64,000 bases of DNA from Caenispirillum salinarum_A (GTDB lineage: Bacteria; Pseudomonadota; Alphaproteobacteria; Rhodospirillales; Rhodospirillaceae), in assembly GCF_044803115.1 (NCBI RefSeq), contig NZ_CP085224.1, positions 558,001 to 622,000 of the forward strand. The letters are read 5' to 3'. How positions within the stretch are numbered: position 1 is the first letter of the stretch; each line of letters begins with the position of its first letter. The notes beneath the pieces are model-generated. The model worked only from the letters and a program-made list of their open reading frames with translations, searched no databases and was not told the origin of the DNA. The position numbers were made by a program, and so were the translations under genes. Of this stretch, positions 8,998 through 17,216 are shown in pieces.

Positions 8998-9023
8998 AAC
9001 GGCGCACCCCGCCCGGCGGTTCG
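8998..9023 (-). promoter_or_regulatory. EcfG-like promoter, one mismatch
   Basis: On the minus strand, CGAAC (9023-9019) and CGTT (9001-8998) are separated by 17 bp, one mismatch from the consensus, upstream of the gene starting at 8960. Confidence 0.3.
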
Positions 9024-9133
9024 CGGCACTTGGTGCCGCCCCTTGCCGGGATATTGGATCGCTCACGAACAACGTGTTTACGGCTGTAGCACTGGACCGG
9101 GGTCGCCTACACACTGAAAGGCGCCGCCGGCCG

Positions 9134-9703
9134 TCATCGGTCCCTCCCATGCTCAGCCAGCAGGCGCCGAGCTTTCCACTTGATGGTGTCCAGTTCCTCG
9201 TCGCGCGCCACGCACAGCGTCACCGCATGCCGGATGCAGTCGTCCAGCGCCCGATGCGGCACCAGGCCGGCATCGGCGGCAAGCGTGCGGGAGACGGGAT
9301 CCACGCCGGCGGCGGCCAAGCGCCTGCGGTCATCCACGGCTACCGCGTCGGCTTCCTCCAGTTGGAAGGGCACAGACCGTGTCCCGCTGCCCAGACCGTA
9401 CAACTCGACCAGCCAGCCGTGGTCGAACGGCGGGTTGTCGGAGAGCACGACCTCGGCCGTCGTCAGGTCGTCGGCCAGCGCCTCGGCCACCGTGTCCGGC
9501 GGGAGGCCCTCGGCCTCCAGGCGCCCAATGGTGAGCCCGTGAATCCGCTCAGCGTCGTCGTCCCAAGCCAGATGCGGGGGCCAGCCGCCGGGGCGGATCA
9601 GCCAGGACCGCCCGGCTGTCACATCGGCGTTGCACCAAGCTATCTCGATGGGATAGCCGTTTCGCAGGCTCGACGCCTCAATGTCCAGAAAGCTGATCAT
9701 CAC
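9134..9703 (-). CDS. DEDDh 3'-5' exonuclease (DnaQ-like)
   Basis: A 189-residue exonuclease-fold protein. The first acidic pair is in FLDIEAS (DxE, ExoI), the second acidic residue in the SDNPPFDHGWL segment (ExoII), and the ExoIII motif is HRALDDC with the catalytic His. This is the DEDDh arrangement of the DnaQ epsilon/RNase T superfamily. With no polymerase domain, it is likely a stand-alone nuclease for DNA repair or RNA trimming. Two ATGs in tandem begin the gene. Confidence 0.8.
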   Translation of the reverse strand: MMISFLDIEASSLRNGYPIEIAWCNADVTAGRSWLIRPGGWPPHLAWDDDAERIHGLTIGRLEAEGLPPDTVAEALADDLTTAEVVLSDNPPFDHGWLVELYGLGSGTRSVPFQLEEADAVAVDDRRRLAAAGVDPVSRTLAADAGLVPHRALDDCIRHAVTLCVARDEELDTIKWKARRLLAEHGRDR

Positions 9704-10202
9704 GTCAATCTCCGGTCGCGCGGGGCCTGAACCGACAGAAAAAAGCTGCCGGGCGAAGTGCGTAAGCAGCTCAGAAAGCTCTTGAGAGAGTGGTGGGTGC
9801 CCGAACTCCCTGCCTGCGCCGCGCTGGCGAATACGCTTCCAACGCCTTAGAGCCCAACCCGAAACTCCGGCGGGTCGGCTGGACGGTGCTTTTTCAGGCC
9901 GGCTGCGTTGCCAATCCTCGCCGATGCCGCCGGCATCGGCTGCGTTTGGCGCCTGACGGACGAAAAAATCCCTCGTCCATCCTCAGCCGCTGAATTTGGG
10001 GTCGGGCTGTTAGCCACCGTCTACAGTTTGTAGTGCTGGATCGGGTGGGGCGCCATTTCCTGAAGGTTCTTCAGGGGGCTCGTCGAACGCCGGCGGCAGT
10101 GCATTCGAAACCGCACGAACCTGAGGCGGTCGAAAGCGTAATGATATCTGCGGGCAGTGTGTTCAGCGGCCGCAATGACCAATTGTGGGGGAGGAGCAAA
10201 AC
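9704..10202. other. Intergenic region, no convincing gene
   Basis: About 500 bp between divergent genes. The only open frames are short and lack ribosome-binding sites. A near-perfect 21-base hairpin (GCCGATGCCG with its complement) lies around 9921-9941. A poor EcfG-like pair (CGAAC, 16 bp, CGTA at 10116-10140) precedes the kinase gene. Confidence 0.5.
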
Positions 10203-11657
10203 TTGGCGGGCGATGACATTCAGTTCCTCGGCGAGCGGCTGCGCGAAGCGGTTTTCGAGGCTGCGCCCCACGGGTATCTGATCGTCGACCCGGACTTCAT
10301 CATCGTGGACGTCAACCAGCGTTACCTAGACCTCACCCAGGCCCGGCGCCAGGATCTCGTCGGTGTCTGTCTGTTCGACGCCTTCCCGGACAACCCCGGC
10401 GATCCGACGGCCGATGGCGTGCGGAACCTCCGACTGTCGCTCGAGACCGCGCTCGCCACGCGCCGTCCGCACGAGATGGCGGTGCAGAAATACGACATCC
10501 CGCTTCGCGACGACCCCGACGGCAGCTTCGAGGAGCGCTACTGGAAGCCGCTCAACACGCCCGTGGTGCGCGATGGCGAGGTCGTGGCCCTGATCCACCA
10601 CGTCGCGGACGTGACGGAGGAGGTCCTCTTCCGGCGCGACCAGGCGATCCGTCTCCGCTCTGCCCAGCAGCTCGACGACCTCGCCTTCTGGGAATACCAC
10701 CCGCGGACCGGCACGATGTACTTTTCACGCGCCTTCTCGCGGATGCTGGGCTTCCCTGAGCGCGAAGGCACGGCCAGCGCCGAGGACTGCTTCGCGCGCA
10801 TCCACGCCGACGACCGGGCGGCCGTGCGCGCCGCCTTCGACGATGTGATGGATGCACCCGAGCACACCACGGTGTCCTTCATCCACCGCCTCCTGCTGCC
10901 GGACGGGACGACTCGCTGGCTCTCCTCGCAGGGAGAACTCGTGCGCGATCATCGCGAAGCCCTGCCGCGCTTCGTGGTCGTGAGCATCGACGTCAGCGAG
11001 TCGAAGCGGCGAGAGGAGGCGCTGGCCGTGGCGCTTGACGAGCGGGACCGCCTGCTCGCCCAGAAGGAGGCGCTCCTCGCCGAGGCCAACCATCGCATCA
11101 AGAACAGCCTCCAGCTCGTCTCGAGCATCCTTAACATGGATGCCCGTCGCGCCGGCGCCGGCGAGGGACGCGACCGCCTGGAGCGGGCGGCGGCGCGGGT
11201 GCAGGCGGTGTCCTCCGTGCATGAGATGCTCTACCGGTCGGAGGACGTGACGACCCTCGCGTTCGGGGAGTATCTGCGCAAGCTCTGCGCCCATCTCGGT
11301 GGCGGCGACGCCACCGGGATGGGCGTCGTTATCACGTGCGAGGCAGCGGATGTCCAGTTGCCTGCGGACAAGGCGATCGCGCTCGCGCTGGTCGTGAACG
11401 AGTTGGTGTCGAATGCGTTGAAGCACGCGTTCACCGGTCTGGAGAAGGGACGCATCAATGTGACAACCCGGCTGGAGGAGGACACGCTGGTTCTGGAGGT
11501 GGCTGATGACGGCGCCGGCAAGTCTACGGGCGCCGAGCCGGGTCTCGGCACGCGCATTGTTCATGGGCTGGTCGGCCAGCTCGGTGCCTCGATCAAAACA
11601 GAGGACGCCGCGCCGGGCCACCGCGCCGTCGTCCGAACGCCGATGCAAGAACCATGA
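10203..11657 (+). CDS. PAS-domain sensor histidine kinase, HisKA_2 family
   Basis: A 484-residue cytoplasmic kinase with no membrane segment. It has an N-terminal PAS domain (about 10-130), a second PAS (about 160-280), a HisKA_2 dimerisation helix with phospho-acceptor His297 in EANHRIKNSLQL, and a HATPase_c domain (NELVSNALKHAF N-box, ADDGAG G-box, PGLGTRIV). This kinase class in alphaproteobacteria often feeds general stress signalling. The TTG start at 10203 is chosen because GGGGAGGAG ends six bases upstream; the GTG at 10185 would lie in front of that site. Its stop overlaps the ATG of the following, broken, response regulator (ATGA). Confidence 0.85.
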   Translation: MAGDDIQFLGERLREAVFEAAPHGYLIVDPDFIIVDVNQRYLDLTQARRQDLVGVCLFDAFPDNPGDPTADGVRNLRLSLETALATRRPHEMAVQKYDIPLRDDPDGSFEERYWKPLNTPVVRDGEVVALIHHVADVTEEVLFRRDQAIRLRSAQQLDDLAFWEYHPRTGTMYFSRAFSRMLGFPEREGTASAEDCFARIHADDRAAVRAAFDDVMDAPEHTTVSFIHRLLLPDGTTRWLSSQGELVRDHREALPRFVVVSIDVSESKRREEALAVALDERDRLLAQKEALLAEANHRIKNSLQLVSSILNMDARRAGAGEGRDRLERAAARVQAVSSVHEMLYRSEDVTTLAFGEYLRKLCAHLGGGDATGMGVVITCEAADVQLPADKAIALALVVNELVSNALKHAFTGLEKGRINVTTRLEEDTLVLEVADDGAGKSTGAEPGLGTRIVHGLVGQLGASIKTEDAAPGHRAVVRTPMQEP

Positions 11658-11999
11658 GGCTGCGCGTCCTGATCGTCGAGGATGAGTTCTTCATCGCGAT
11701 GGATCTTCAAGATCAGGTGGAGGCGCTGGGGTGTCGCGTCACCGGCACGGCGCGCGACCTGGAAAGCTGCAAGAGCGTGGCACGCGCCGAGCGGCCGGAC
11801 ATTGCCCTGATGGATCGGCGCCTCCCGGTGGCTTCGCGACGAACTTGGTGTCCGCTGCATTTTCATCAGTGGAAACCTGAATGATGCCACTCGCGAAAGG
11901 CTCTCGGTGGTGGAGCCGATCGCCTTCATCGGTAAGCCGATCAATCCGCACGAGCTCAAGCGGGCACTCGTCACATACAGCAAGGCCATTGACGAATGA
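11654..11999 (+). pseudogene. Response regulator broken by an internal deletion
   Basis: The first 56 codons encode a good receiver-domain start (LRVLIVEDEFFIAMD, then PDIALMD with the phospho-acceptor Asp). After RRL the frame shifts and stops at 11884. In the +1 frame the domain resumes at about 11830 with RWLRDELGVRCIFISGNL and runs to KPINPHELKRAL and a TGA at 11997-11999, including the conserved Ser and Lys-Pro. Roughly ten residues of the loop after the Asp are missing. The cause is therefore an out-of-frame deletion, not just a point frameshift. The coupled kinase upstream is intact, so it has lost its adjacent partner. Confidence 0.85.
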
Positions 12000-12048
12000 A
12001 GCGCCCGATAGGGCGCGCCGCCCTTGTGCATCGGCTGCATGCGTAGCC

Positions 12049-12120
12049 GTAGCCATCTTTTGAAGGCTGCCTTGGCATCGACCACCCGATCGTGCCGACG
12101 TCGTCGATCTTGGAGTACCG
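12049..12120. repeat. Degenerate copy of an IS66 left end
   Basis: About 70 bp that closely resemble the left terminus of the IS66 element 145 bp further on: both contain a terminal repeat of the type GTARCCRTCTTYTGA, then GGCTGCCTTGGC and GTCGATCTTGGAGT. The copy ends within what corresponds to the first TnpA codons, and no other IS66 sequence follows. It is a solo relic of an older insertion or of a one-ended event. Confidence 0.65.
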
Positions 12121-12287
12121 GCTCCCTTCGGAAATGCCCGAGGCTGGATCGGCCGCCCACCTACTCATCAAGTGGAGCGGTGCGCGCCTAAGTGTAACCG
12201 TCTTCTGACGGCTGCCTTGGCGCCGACGTCCCGATAGTGCTGACTTCGTCGATCTTGGAGTGGATCGGCGGATGGAGCGAGTTGCTT

Positions 12288-12635
12288 ATGGCCTACGATG
12301 GTAGTCAGCCTCCGGCGCGGCGACGGACATGGCCCCGGGCAGACAAGGAGCGGATGGTCAGAGAGGTTGCCGAGAGCGGCCTTTCGGTGGCCGCAGTGGC
12401 GCGGCGGAATGGTGTTCATCCCAGCGTCCTCGGGCGCTGGTGCCGGAAGACAGCTCCGGCCGCACCCGGCTTTCTGCCCGTCCAGGTGACGGCACCGGAG
12501 GAGGCGGCCGCTCGCGTGCCCGAGGAACCGTCTCCGGTCGAGATCGTGCTCACCAACGGGCGCCGCCTGATCGTGCCGGCCACCATCGCGCCACCCCGGT
12601 TGCGGACGCTGGTCGCGGCCCTGGAGGGGGCATGA
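12288..12635 (+). CDS. tnpA: IS66 accessory protein TnpA
   Basis: A 115-residue protein with a transposase_8-type helix-turn-helix: TWPRADKERMVREVAESGLS followed by VAAVARRNGVHPSVLGRWCR. It ends with the IS66 OrfA tail (VEIVLTNGRRLIV). An ATG at 12288 with GGAG ten bases upstream is taken as the start; a GTG at 12237 would extend it into the terminal-repeat region. The stop overlaps the tnpB start (ATGA). Confidence 0.85.
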   Translation: MAYDGSQPPARRRTWPRADKERMVREVAESGLSVAAVARRNGVHPSVLGRWCRKTAPAAPGFLPVQVTAPEEAAARVPEEPSPVEIVLTNGRRLIVPATIAPPRLRTLVAALEGA

Positions 12636-12979
12636 TCGCCGTTCCGCCGGGCGTGCGTGTCTACCTGGCGCTCGGCCGGACCGACATGCGAAAGGGCATG
12701 CCCGGCCTCGCCATGCTGGTGCAGGAGGTCCTGAAGAAGGACCCGTTCTCGGGGCACCTGTTCGTCTTCCGCGGGCGGCGTGGCGACCTGGTCAAGATCC
12801 TCGCCTGGGACGGCCAGGGCTTCTGCCTGTTCACCAAGCGGCTGGAGAAGGGACGCTTCGTCTGGCCGTCGGCGGAGGGCGGCGTGGCGGCGCTGACGCC
12901 GGCCCAGTTGAGCATGCTGATCGAGGGCATCGACTGGCGCATGCCGACGCGGACATGGCGGCCGGAGACAGCCGGCTGA
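12632..12979 (+). CDS. tnpB: IS66 accessory protein TnpB (IS66 Orf2)
   Basis: A 115-residue protein of the IS66 Orf2 family: VYLALGRTDMRKGMPGLAMLV, then FVFRGRRGDLVKILAWDGQGFCLFTKRLEKGRF. It is required for IS66 transposition in related elements, with an unknown mechanism. GGAGGGGGC precedes the ATG, which overlaps the end of tnpA by 4 bp. Confidence 0.92.
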   Translation: MIAVPPGVRVYLALGRTDMRKGMPGLAMLVQEVLKKDPFSGHLFVFRGRRGDLVKILAWDGQGFCLFTKRLEKGRFVWPSAEGGVAALTPAQLSMLIEGIDWRMPTRTWRPETAG

Positions 12980-13039
12980 CGAGCCCCGGAAGGCGCCGAA
13001 ATCCTTGGTTTTTAGGGCTTCTGCGGCTAGAATCCGGCC

Positions 13040-14635
13040 ATGCCTTCCGCACCGTCTTCCCAGCTTCCCGACGACGTCGAGGCCCTGCGGGCGATCATCG
13101 CCGCGCAGGCCGAGGAACTGGCCGCGGCCAGGGCCGGCCTGACCGCCAAGGCGCTGGAAGTCGAGAAGCTGAAGGTGCAACTCGCCCGCCTGCGGCGGAT
13201 GACGTTCGGGCGATCGTCGGAGAAGCTGTCCCGCGAGATCGAACAGCTCGAACTGGCCCTGGAGGACCTGGAGGCCGAAGCGGCCGAAGCGGCCGAAGCA
13301 GAGGATGAAGCGCCGCCGGAGCCGACCGAGGCCGACGCCCCGGACCAGCCTGCCGCGCGCCGTCGCCGCGCCCTACCGGAGCATCTGCCGCGCGACGAGG
13401 TCCGTCATGATCCCGCCGACGACTGCCCGGCCTGCGGCGGCGCCATGCACACGGTGGGCGAGGACGTGACCGAGATCCTCGACTACGTGCCCGGCCGTTT
13501 CCGGGTGATCCGCCATGTCCGTCCGGCGCTGTCGTGCCGGACGTGCGAGAGCATGGTGCAGACGCCGATGCCGTCCCTGCCGGTGGCGCGCGGCCTGCCG
13601 TCGCCGGCCCTGCTGTCGCATGTCCTGGTGTCGAAATACTGCGACCACCTGCCGCTGTACCGCCAGAGCCAGATCTACGCCCGCGAGGGCGTGACGCTGC
13701 CCCGGGCGCTGCTGGCGGGCTGGGTCGGCAGGACGGCCGCCCTGGTGGCGCCGCTGGTCGAGGCGATTGGCCGCCACGTGCGCGCCGGCGACGCCTTGCA
13801 CGCCGACGACACGCCGGTGCCGGTGCTCAGCCCGGGCGCCGGCAAGACCCGGCAGGCGCGACAATGGGTCTATCTGCGCGACGAACGTCCCCATGCCGGC
13901 CCGGCGCCGCCGGCCGTGCTTTACCGCTACACGCCCGACCGCAAGGGCATCCATCCGCAGACCGAGTTGCAGGGCTTTCGCGGCCTTCTGCACGCCGACG
14001 GCTATGCCGGTTTCAACAAGCTGTACGAGCCGGGAGAGGACGGCGTCGCGTCCGTGCAGGAGGTGGCATGCTGGGCCCATGTGCGGCGCAAGATCCACGA
14101 CGTCCATGCGGCGACCGGATCACCCATCGCCGCCCGGGCCCTGGAGCTGATCGGCGCGCTGTTCGACGTGGAGCGCCGGATCTCCGGGCGTCCAGCCGAC
14201 GAGCGCCTGCGCGTGCGCCAGGCGGAGAGCCTGCCCCGGCTGGAGGCGGTGAAGACCTTCTTCGACACCAGCCTCCGCAAGCTGCCGGGCAAAAGCGAGC
14301 TGGCGGCCGCAATGCGCTACGCCCTGACGCGCTGGCCAGCGCTGACCCGCTATGCAGGCGACGGCCGCTGCGAGATCAGCAACAATGCCGCTGAGCGGGC
14401 CATCCGCCCGCTGGCCCTGGGCCGGAAAAACTACCTCTTCGCCGGCTCCGACGCCGGCGGCCGCCGGGCGGCGGCCATCTACACGCTGGTCGAGACCGCG
14501 CGGCTGAACGGCCTCGACCCGCAGGCCTACCTCACCACGGTGCTGGCTCGCATCGCCGACCATCCGATCAACCGGATCGACGACCTGCTGCCGTGGAACA
14601 TCGGGCAGCCGCAGGACGACCAGAAGGCTGCCTGA
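13040..14635 (+). CDS. tnpC: IS66 family transposase TnpC
   Basis: A full-length 531-residue DDE transposase. It has an N-terminal coiled coil (leucine-rich, about 10-80), an acidic linker, a zinc-finger-like cluster (CPACGG and CRTC), and the IS66 catalytic core with HADDTPVPVL (first Asp), LLHADGYAGFNKLY (second Asp) and ISNNAAERAIRPLALGRKNYLFAGSDAGG (Glu). No frameshift is seen, so the element may be active. Confidence 0.95.
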   Translation: MPSAPSSQLPDDVEALRAIIAAQAEELAAARAGLTAKALEVEKLKVQLARLRRMTFGRSSEKLSREIEQLELALEDLEAEAAEAAEAEDEAPPEPTEADAPDQPAARRRRALPEHLPRDEVRHDPADDCPACGGAMHTVGEDVTEILDYVPGRFRVIRHVRPALSCRTCESMVQTPMPSLPVARGLPSPALLSHVLVSKYCDHLPLYRQSQIYAREGVTLPRALLAGWVGRTAALVAPLVEAIGRHVRAGDALHADDTPVPVLSPGAGKTRQARQWVYLRDERPHAGPAPPAVLYRYTPDRKGIHPQTELQGFRGLLHADGYAGFNKLYEPGEDGVASVQEVACWAHVRRKIHDVHAATGSPIAARALELIGALFDVERRISGRPADERLRVRQAESLPRLEAVKTFFDTSLRKLPGKSELAAAMRYALTRWPALTRYAGDGRCEISNNAAERAIRPLALGRKNYLFAGSDAGGRRAAAIYTLVETARLNGLDPQAYLTTVLARIADHPINRIDDLLPWNIGQPQDDQKAA

Positions 14636-14677
14636 CCGTCAACAGGCGGCCGCCGCAGCCGCTGGAAGACGCTTACG

Positions 14678-14995
14678 ATGAACCACAAGAAGCTCCTGCG
14701 GCTCTATCGGGAGGAAGGGCTGGCGGTCCGCCGTCGCCGGGGCCGCAAGCGTGCGCTTGGCACGCGGGCGCCAGCCGCGCTCCCGCAAGGGCCGAACCAG
14801 CGCTGGTCACTGGACTTCGTCAGCGACGCCCTCAGCGACGGGCGCCGGTTTCGCATCCTGGCCGTCGTCGATGACTTCAGTCGGGAATGCCTCTGCCTGG
14901 TCGCCGACACGTCGCTCTCCGGGGCCAGGGTCTGCCGGGAGCTGAACGCCGTCATCGAAGCCCGCGGCAAGCCGCTTATGATCGTCAGCGACAAC
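14678..14995 (+). pseudogene. IS3-family transposase OrfB, 5' fragment
   Basis: Encodes NHKKLLRLYREEGLAVRRRR (end of the HTH_21 region), the integrase-core start RWSLDFVSD with the first catalytic Asp, and the second Asp region up to MIVSDN. In intact relatives SDN is followed by GTEF, and exactly that continuation starts at 19251 in the same frame. The frame stays open for 12 more codons into IS110 DNA. Confidence 0.88.
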
Positions 14996-15205
14996 GTCCT
15001 ATGTCAGGACGAGTGGCTGCGGCAGGGGTGAACAGAGCCCATCTCGCTGACGGGCAGCAAGATGCGAAGATGGTCGGCCAAGCGGCTTCCGCCGTCAAGG
15101 AACTGCTCTCATCCATAACAAACACAGGGTCCGGACGTTGCGGCCCTCACCGTCCTCAATACGAGATGCCGGTCCAAGCGGAAGACCCGAACATTATCTA
15201 CGAGG
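14996..15205. other. Noncoding 3' flank of the IS110 element
   Basis: A 210-bp stretch between the element end and the transposase stop, with no gene. It contains TCGCTGACG at 15044-15052, which is complementary to nine bases of the insertion-site left flank (14983-14991). In the IS1111 branch of this family the guide RNA is encoded on this side, so the match is noted; the bases next to the core do not pair. Confidence 0.35.
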
Positions 15206-15528
15206 TCACATCGCCGGGGCGACGGTGCCTCCACGGCTCCTACAGAGAGGGGTTCTTCCGGGTTCCCGCCCCTCGTAGAAGGGGCGGTATTCGGTGTCGC
15301 TCTTGACCACGGCGTGGGCGGTGCGGGCCATCTTGGCGGCGACCGCCGTCAGCGCCTTGCGGCGCAGGTCGGCGTCGGTGCGGTCGCGGGCGATGTAGCG
15401 CTCGTACTTGTCGCGGAACCCGTTGTCGCGCTGGCGAATGGCGACCTGGCCCGCCATCCAGAAGGTACGCCGCAGCCGCGCGTTGCCGAACTTGGACAGC
15501 TTGCTGTGACCGCGAAACGTGCCGGACT
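15206..15528 (-). pseudogene. IS110 family transposase, C-terminal part
   Basis: Carries the transposase_20 end: SGTFRGHSKLSKFGNARLRR with the catalytic-serine region of IS110 recombinases, then a helical tail (MAGQVAIRQRDNGFRDKYER) to the stop at 15206-15208. It was cut off from the N-terminal part by IS21 at CCGGACT. Confidence 0.88.
15522..15528 (+). repeat. IS21 target duplication, left copy
   Basis: CCGGACT immediately before the IS21 left end; the second copy is at 18143-18149. Confidence 0.9.
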
Positions 15529-15707
15529 TGCCCAGCGACAACCAGGATGGCCGCTCTGCCGACAATTACGATGGCCGCAGGGGGTGACCGTAGGGCGGGC
15601 GTAGCCCGGCCGGAGGTCGCCCCCTGCGGTGCGCGGTCTTCATAGACCCCGCCGACGGCCGTGATGGGAGACACTGGCGGTTCTCAACGACCAAGAAGAG
15701 ACCGCCG

Positions 15708-17216
15708 GTGCCTGGAACCCACATCACGGACCATCAGGTGAAACTCTACATGAAGCACCGAGGACAACACACGCAGCGAGTCGCGGCCGCGAAGGCCGGG
15801 TTCAGCGAGAGGACGGCCCGGCGGATCGACCGGGACCCGCGCCTTCCTTCCCAGAAACGGGATCATCGCCACTGGCGCACCCGCGAGGATCCGCTGGAGG
15901 ACGTCTGGGAGACGGACATCCTGCCGATGCTGGAGGGCGCGCCCGGCCTGAAGGCGGTCACCATCTTCGAGGAGCTGGAGCGGCGCTATCCGGATCAGAA
16001 TTGGCCGTCGCGCCGGCGGACCCTGGAGCGCCGGATTCGGGAATGGCGCGCGCTGAAGGGGCCGGAGAAGGAGGTCATCTTTCGCCAGGCCAACCCGCCC
16101 GGCCGGATGGCCTTGTCGGACTTCACCGATGCCGCCGAGCTGGCGGTGATCATCAACGGGGCGCCGCTCGCGCACCGGCTCTACCATTTCACCCTGGCCT
16201 ACTCGGGCTGGGAGTACGCCGAGGTGGTGCTGGGCGGCGAGAGCTTCATCGCCTTGGCCGCCGGTCTCCAGAACGCCCTGTGGTCCCTCGGCGGTGTCCC
16301 GGCCGAACATCGCACCGACAGCCTGTCGGCTGCCTTCCGGAACCTCGACAAGGAGGCCGCCCGGGACATGACGGAGCGTCATCAAGGTCTCTGTGACCAC
16401 TACGGCATGGTCGCGAGCCGCAACAACCGCGGCGTCGCCCACGAGAACGGCGCTATCGAGAGCCGGAACGGCCACCTCAAGAGGGCTCTCGACCAGGCCC
16501 TTCTGCTGCGCGGGAGCCGGGACTTCCCTGATCTGGAGGCCTACCGCCGCTTCGTCGCCGAGGTGGTGGGGCGGGCCAATGCCCGTCGCCGCGAGATGCT
16601 GGCCGTCGAGAAGCCGGTTCTCCGCAGCCTGCCGCCGCGCCGGACGATGGATTACGAAGAGGCCCGGGTGCTGGTGACCAGCGCCGGCGGCTTCGTCCTG
16701 CGCCGGGTCTTTTACACGGCGCCGTCGCAGTTCATCGGCCACCATCTCCGCCTGCGCATCCACGACGACCGGCTTGAAGGCTTCCTCGGCGGCACCCCCG
16801 TTCTGACCCTGCCACGCGGTCGCGCGCCCTCCGGCAACGGCCATGGCTACGTCGTCAACTACCGCCACGTCATCCACAGCTTGCGACGCAAGCCCCAGGC
16901 CTTCCAGAACCTGGTCTACCGGGACCACCTGTTCCCCCGGACCGAATACCGGCGGGCCTGGGATGCCATGATGGCCTCCATGGACCCGCGCGTCGCCTGC
17001 CGGACCATGGTCGGCCTACTGGCCCTGGCGCACGACGCCGGCTGCGAGGCGGATCTGGCACGGCGACTGGGCGAGGATCTCGACCACGGACGGCTTCCCG
17101 ACCTGGCCCTTCTGCGGATGACCTTCCCGGTTAGCGGCGGCACGATCCCGAACGTGACGGTGGCGCTGCCGTCGGCATCGGATTACGACATCCTCGTCGC
17201 GGGAGCCGGCCGATGA
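15708..17216 (+). CDS. istA: IS21 family transposase IstA
   Basis: A 502-residue transposase. It has an N-terminal helix-turn-helix (HTQRVAAAKAGFSERTARRI), then an rve integrase core with DDE residues in LSDFTDAAELAV (first Asp), the HRTDSLSAAF segment (second Asp) and NGAIESRNGHLKRAL (Glu). It has the family's usual length. The GTG start is the first codon of the conserved N-terminus; the ribosome-binding site is weak (AGAAGAGA). The stop overlaps the istB ATG. Confidence 0.92.
   Translation: MPGTHITDHQVKLYMKHRGQHTQRVAAAKAGFSERTARRIDRDPRLPSQKRDHRHWRTREDPLEDVWETDILPMLEGAPGLKAVTIFEELERRYPDQNWPSRRRTLERRIREWRALKGPEKEVIFRQANPPGRMALSDFTDAAELAVIINGAPLAHRLYHFTLAYSGWEYAEVVLGGESFIALAAGLQNALWSLGGVPAEHRTDSLSAAFRNLDKEAARDMTERHQGLCDHYGMVASRNNRGVAHENGAIESRNGHLKRALDQALLLRGSRDFPDLEAYRRFVAEVVGRANARRREMLAVEKPVLRSLPPRRTMDYEEARVLVTSAGGFVLRRVFYTAPSQFIGHHLRLRIHDDRLEGFLGGTPVLTLPRGRAPSGNGHGYVVNYRHVIHSLRRKPQAFQNLVYRDHLFPRTEYRRAWDAMMASMDPRVACRTMVGLLALAHDAGCEADLARRLGEDLDHGRLPDLALLRMTFPVSGGTIPNVTVALPSASDYDILVAGAGR

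Larger units (their letters stand above)
12194..14676 (+). mobile_element. IS66-family insertion sequence, complete
   Basis: A 2483-bp element with three genes (tnpA, tnpB, tnpC). Imperfect terminal inverted repeats begin GTAACCGTCTTC on the left (12194) and GTAAGCGTCTTC on the right (reverse complement, ending at 14676); 18 of the first 22 positions match. The 8-bp flanks (GCCTAAGT and GATGAACC) do not match, so the expected target duplication is absent. The right end abuts an IS3 transposase fragment. Confidence 0.85.

Noticed and set aside
9790..9993. 67-codon frame in the gap before the kinase
   Set aside because: No ribosome-binding site and a composition like noncoding DNA.
10116..10140. 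EcfG-like pair CGAAC-N16-CGTA upstream of the sensor kinase
   Set aside because: Two mismatches from a short consensus; likely by chance.
12186..12193. Possible 8-bp target duplication for IS66
   Set aside because: GCCTAAGT on the left and GATGAACC on the right do not match.
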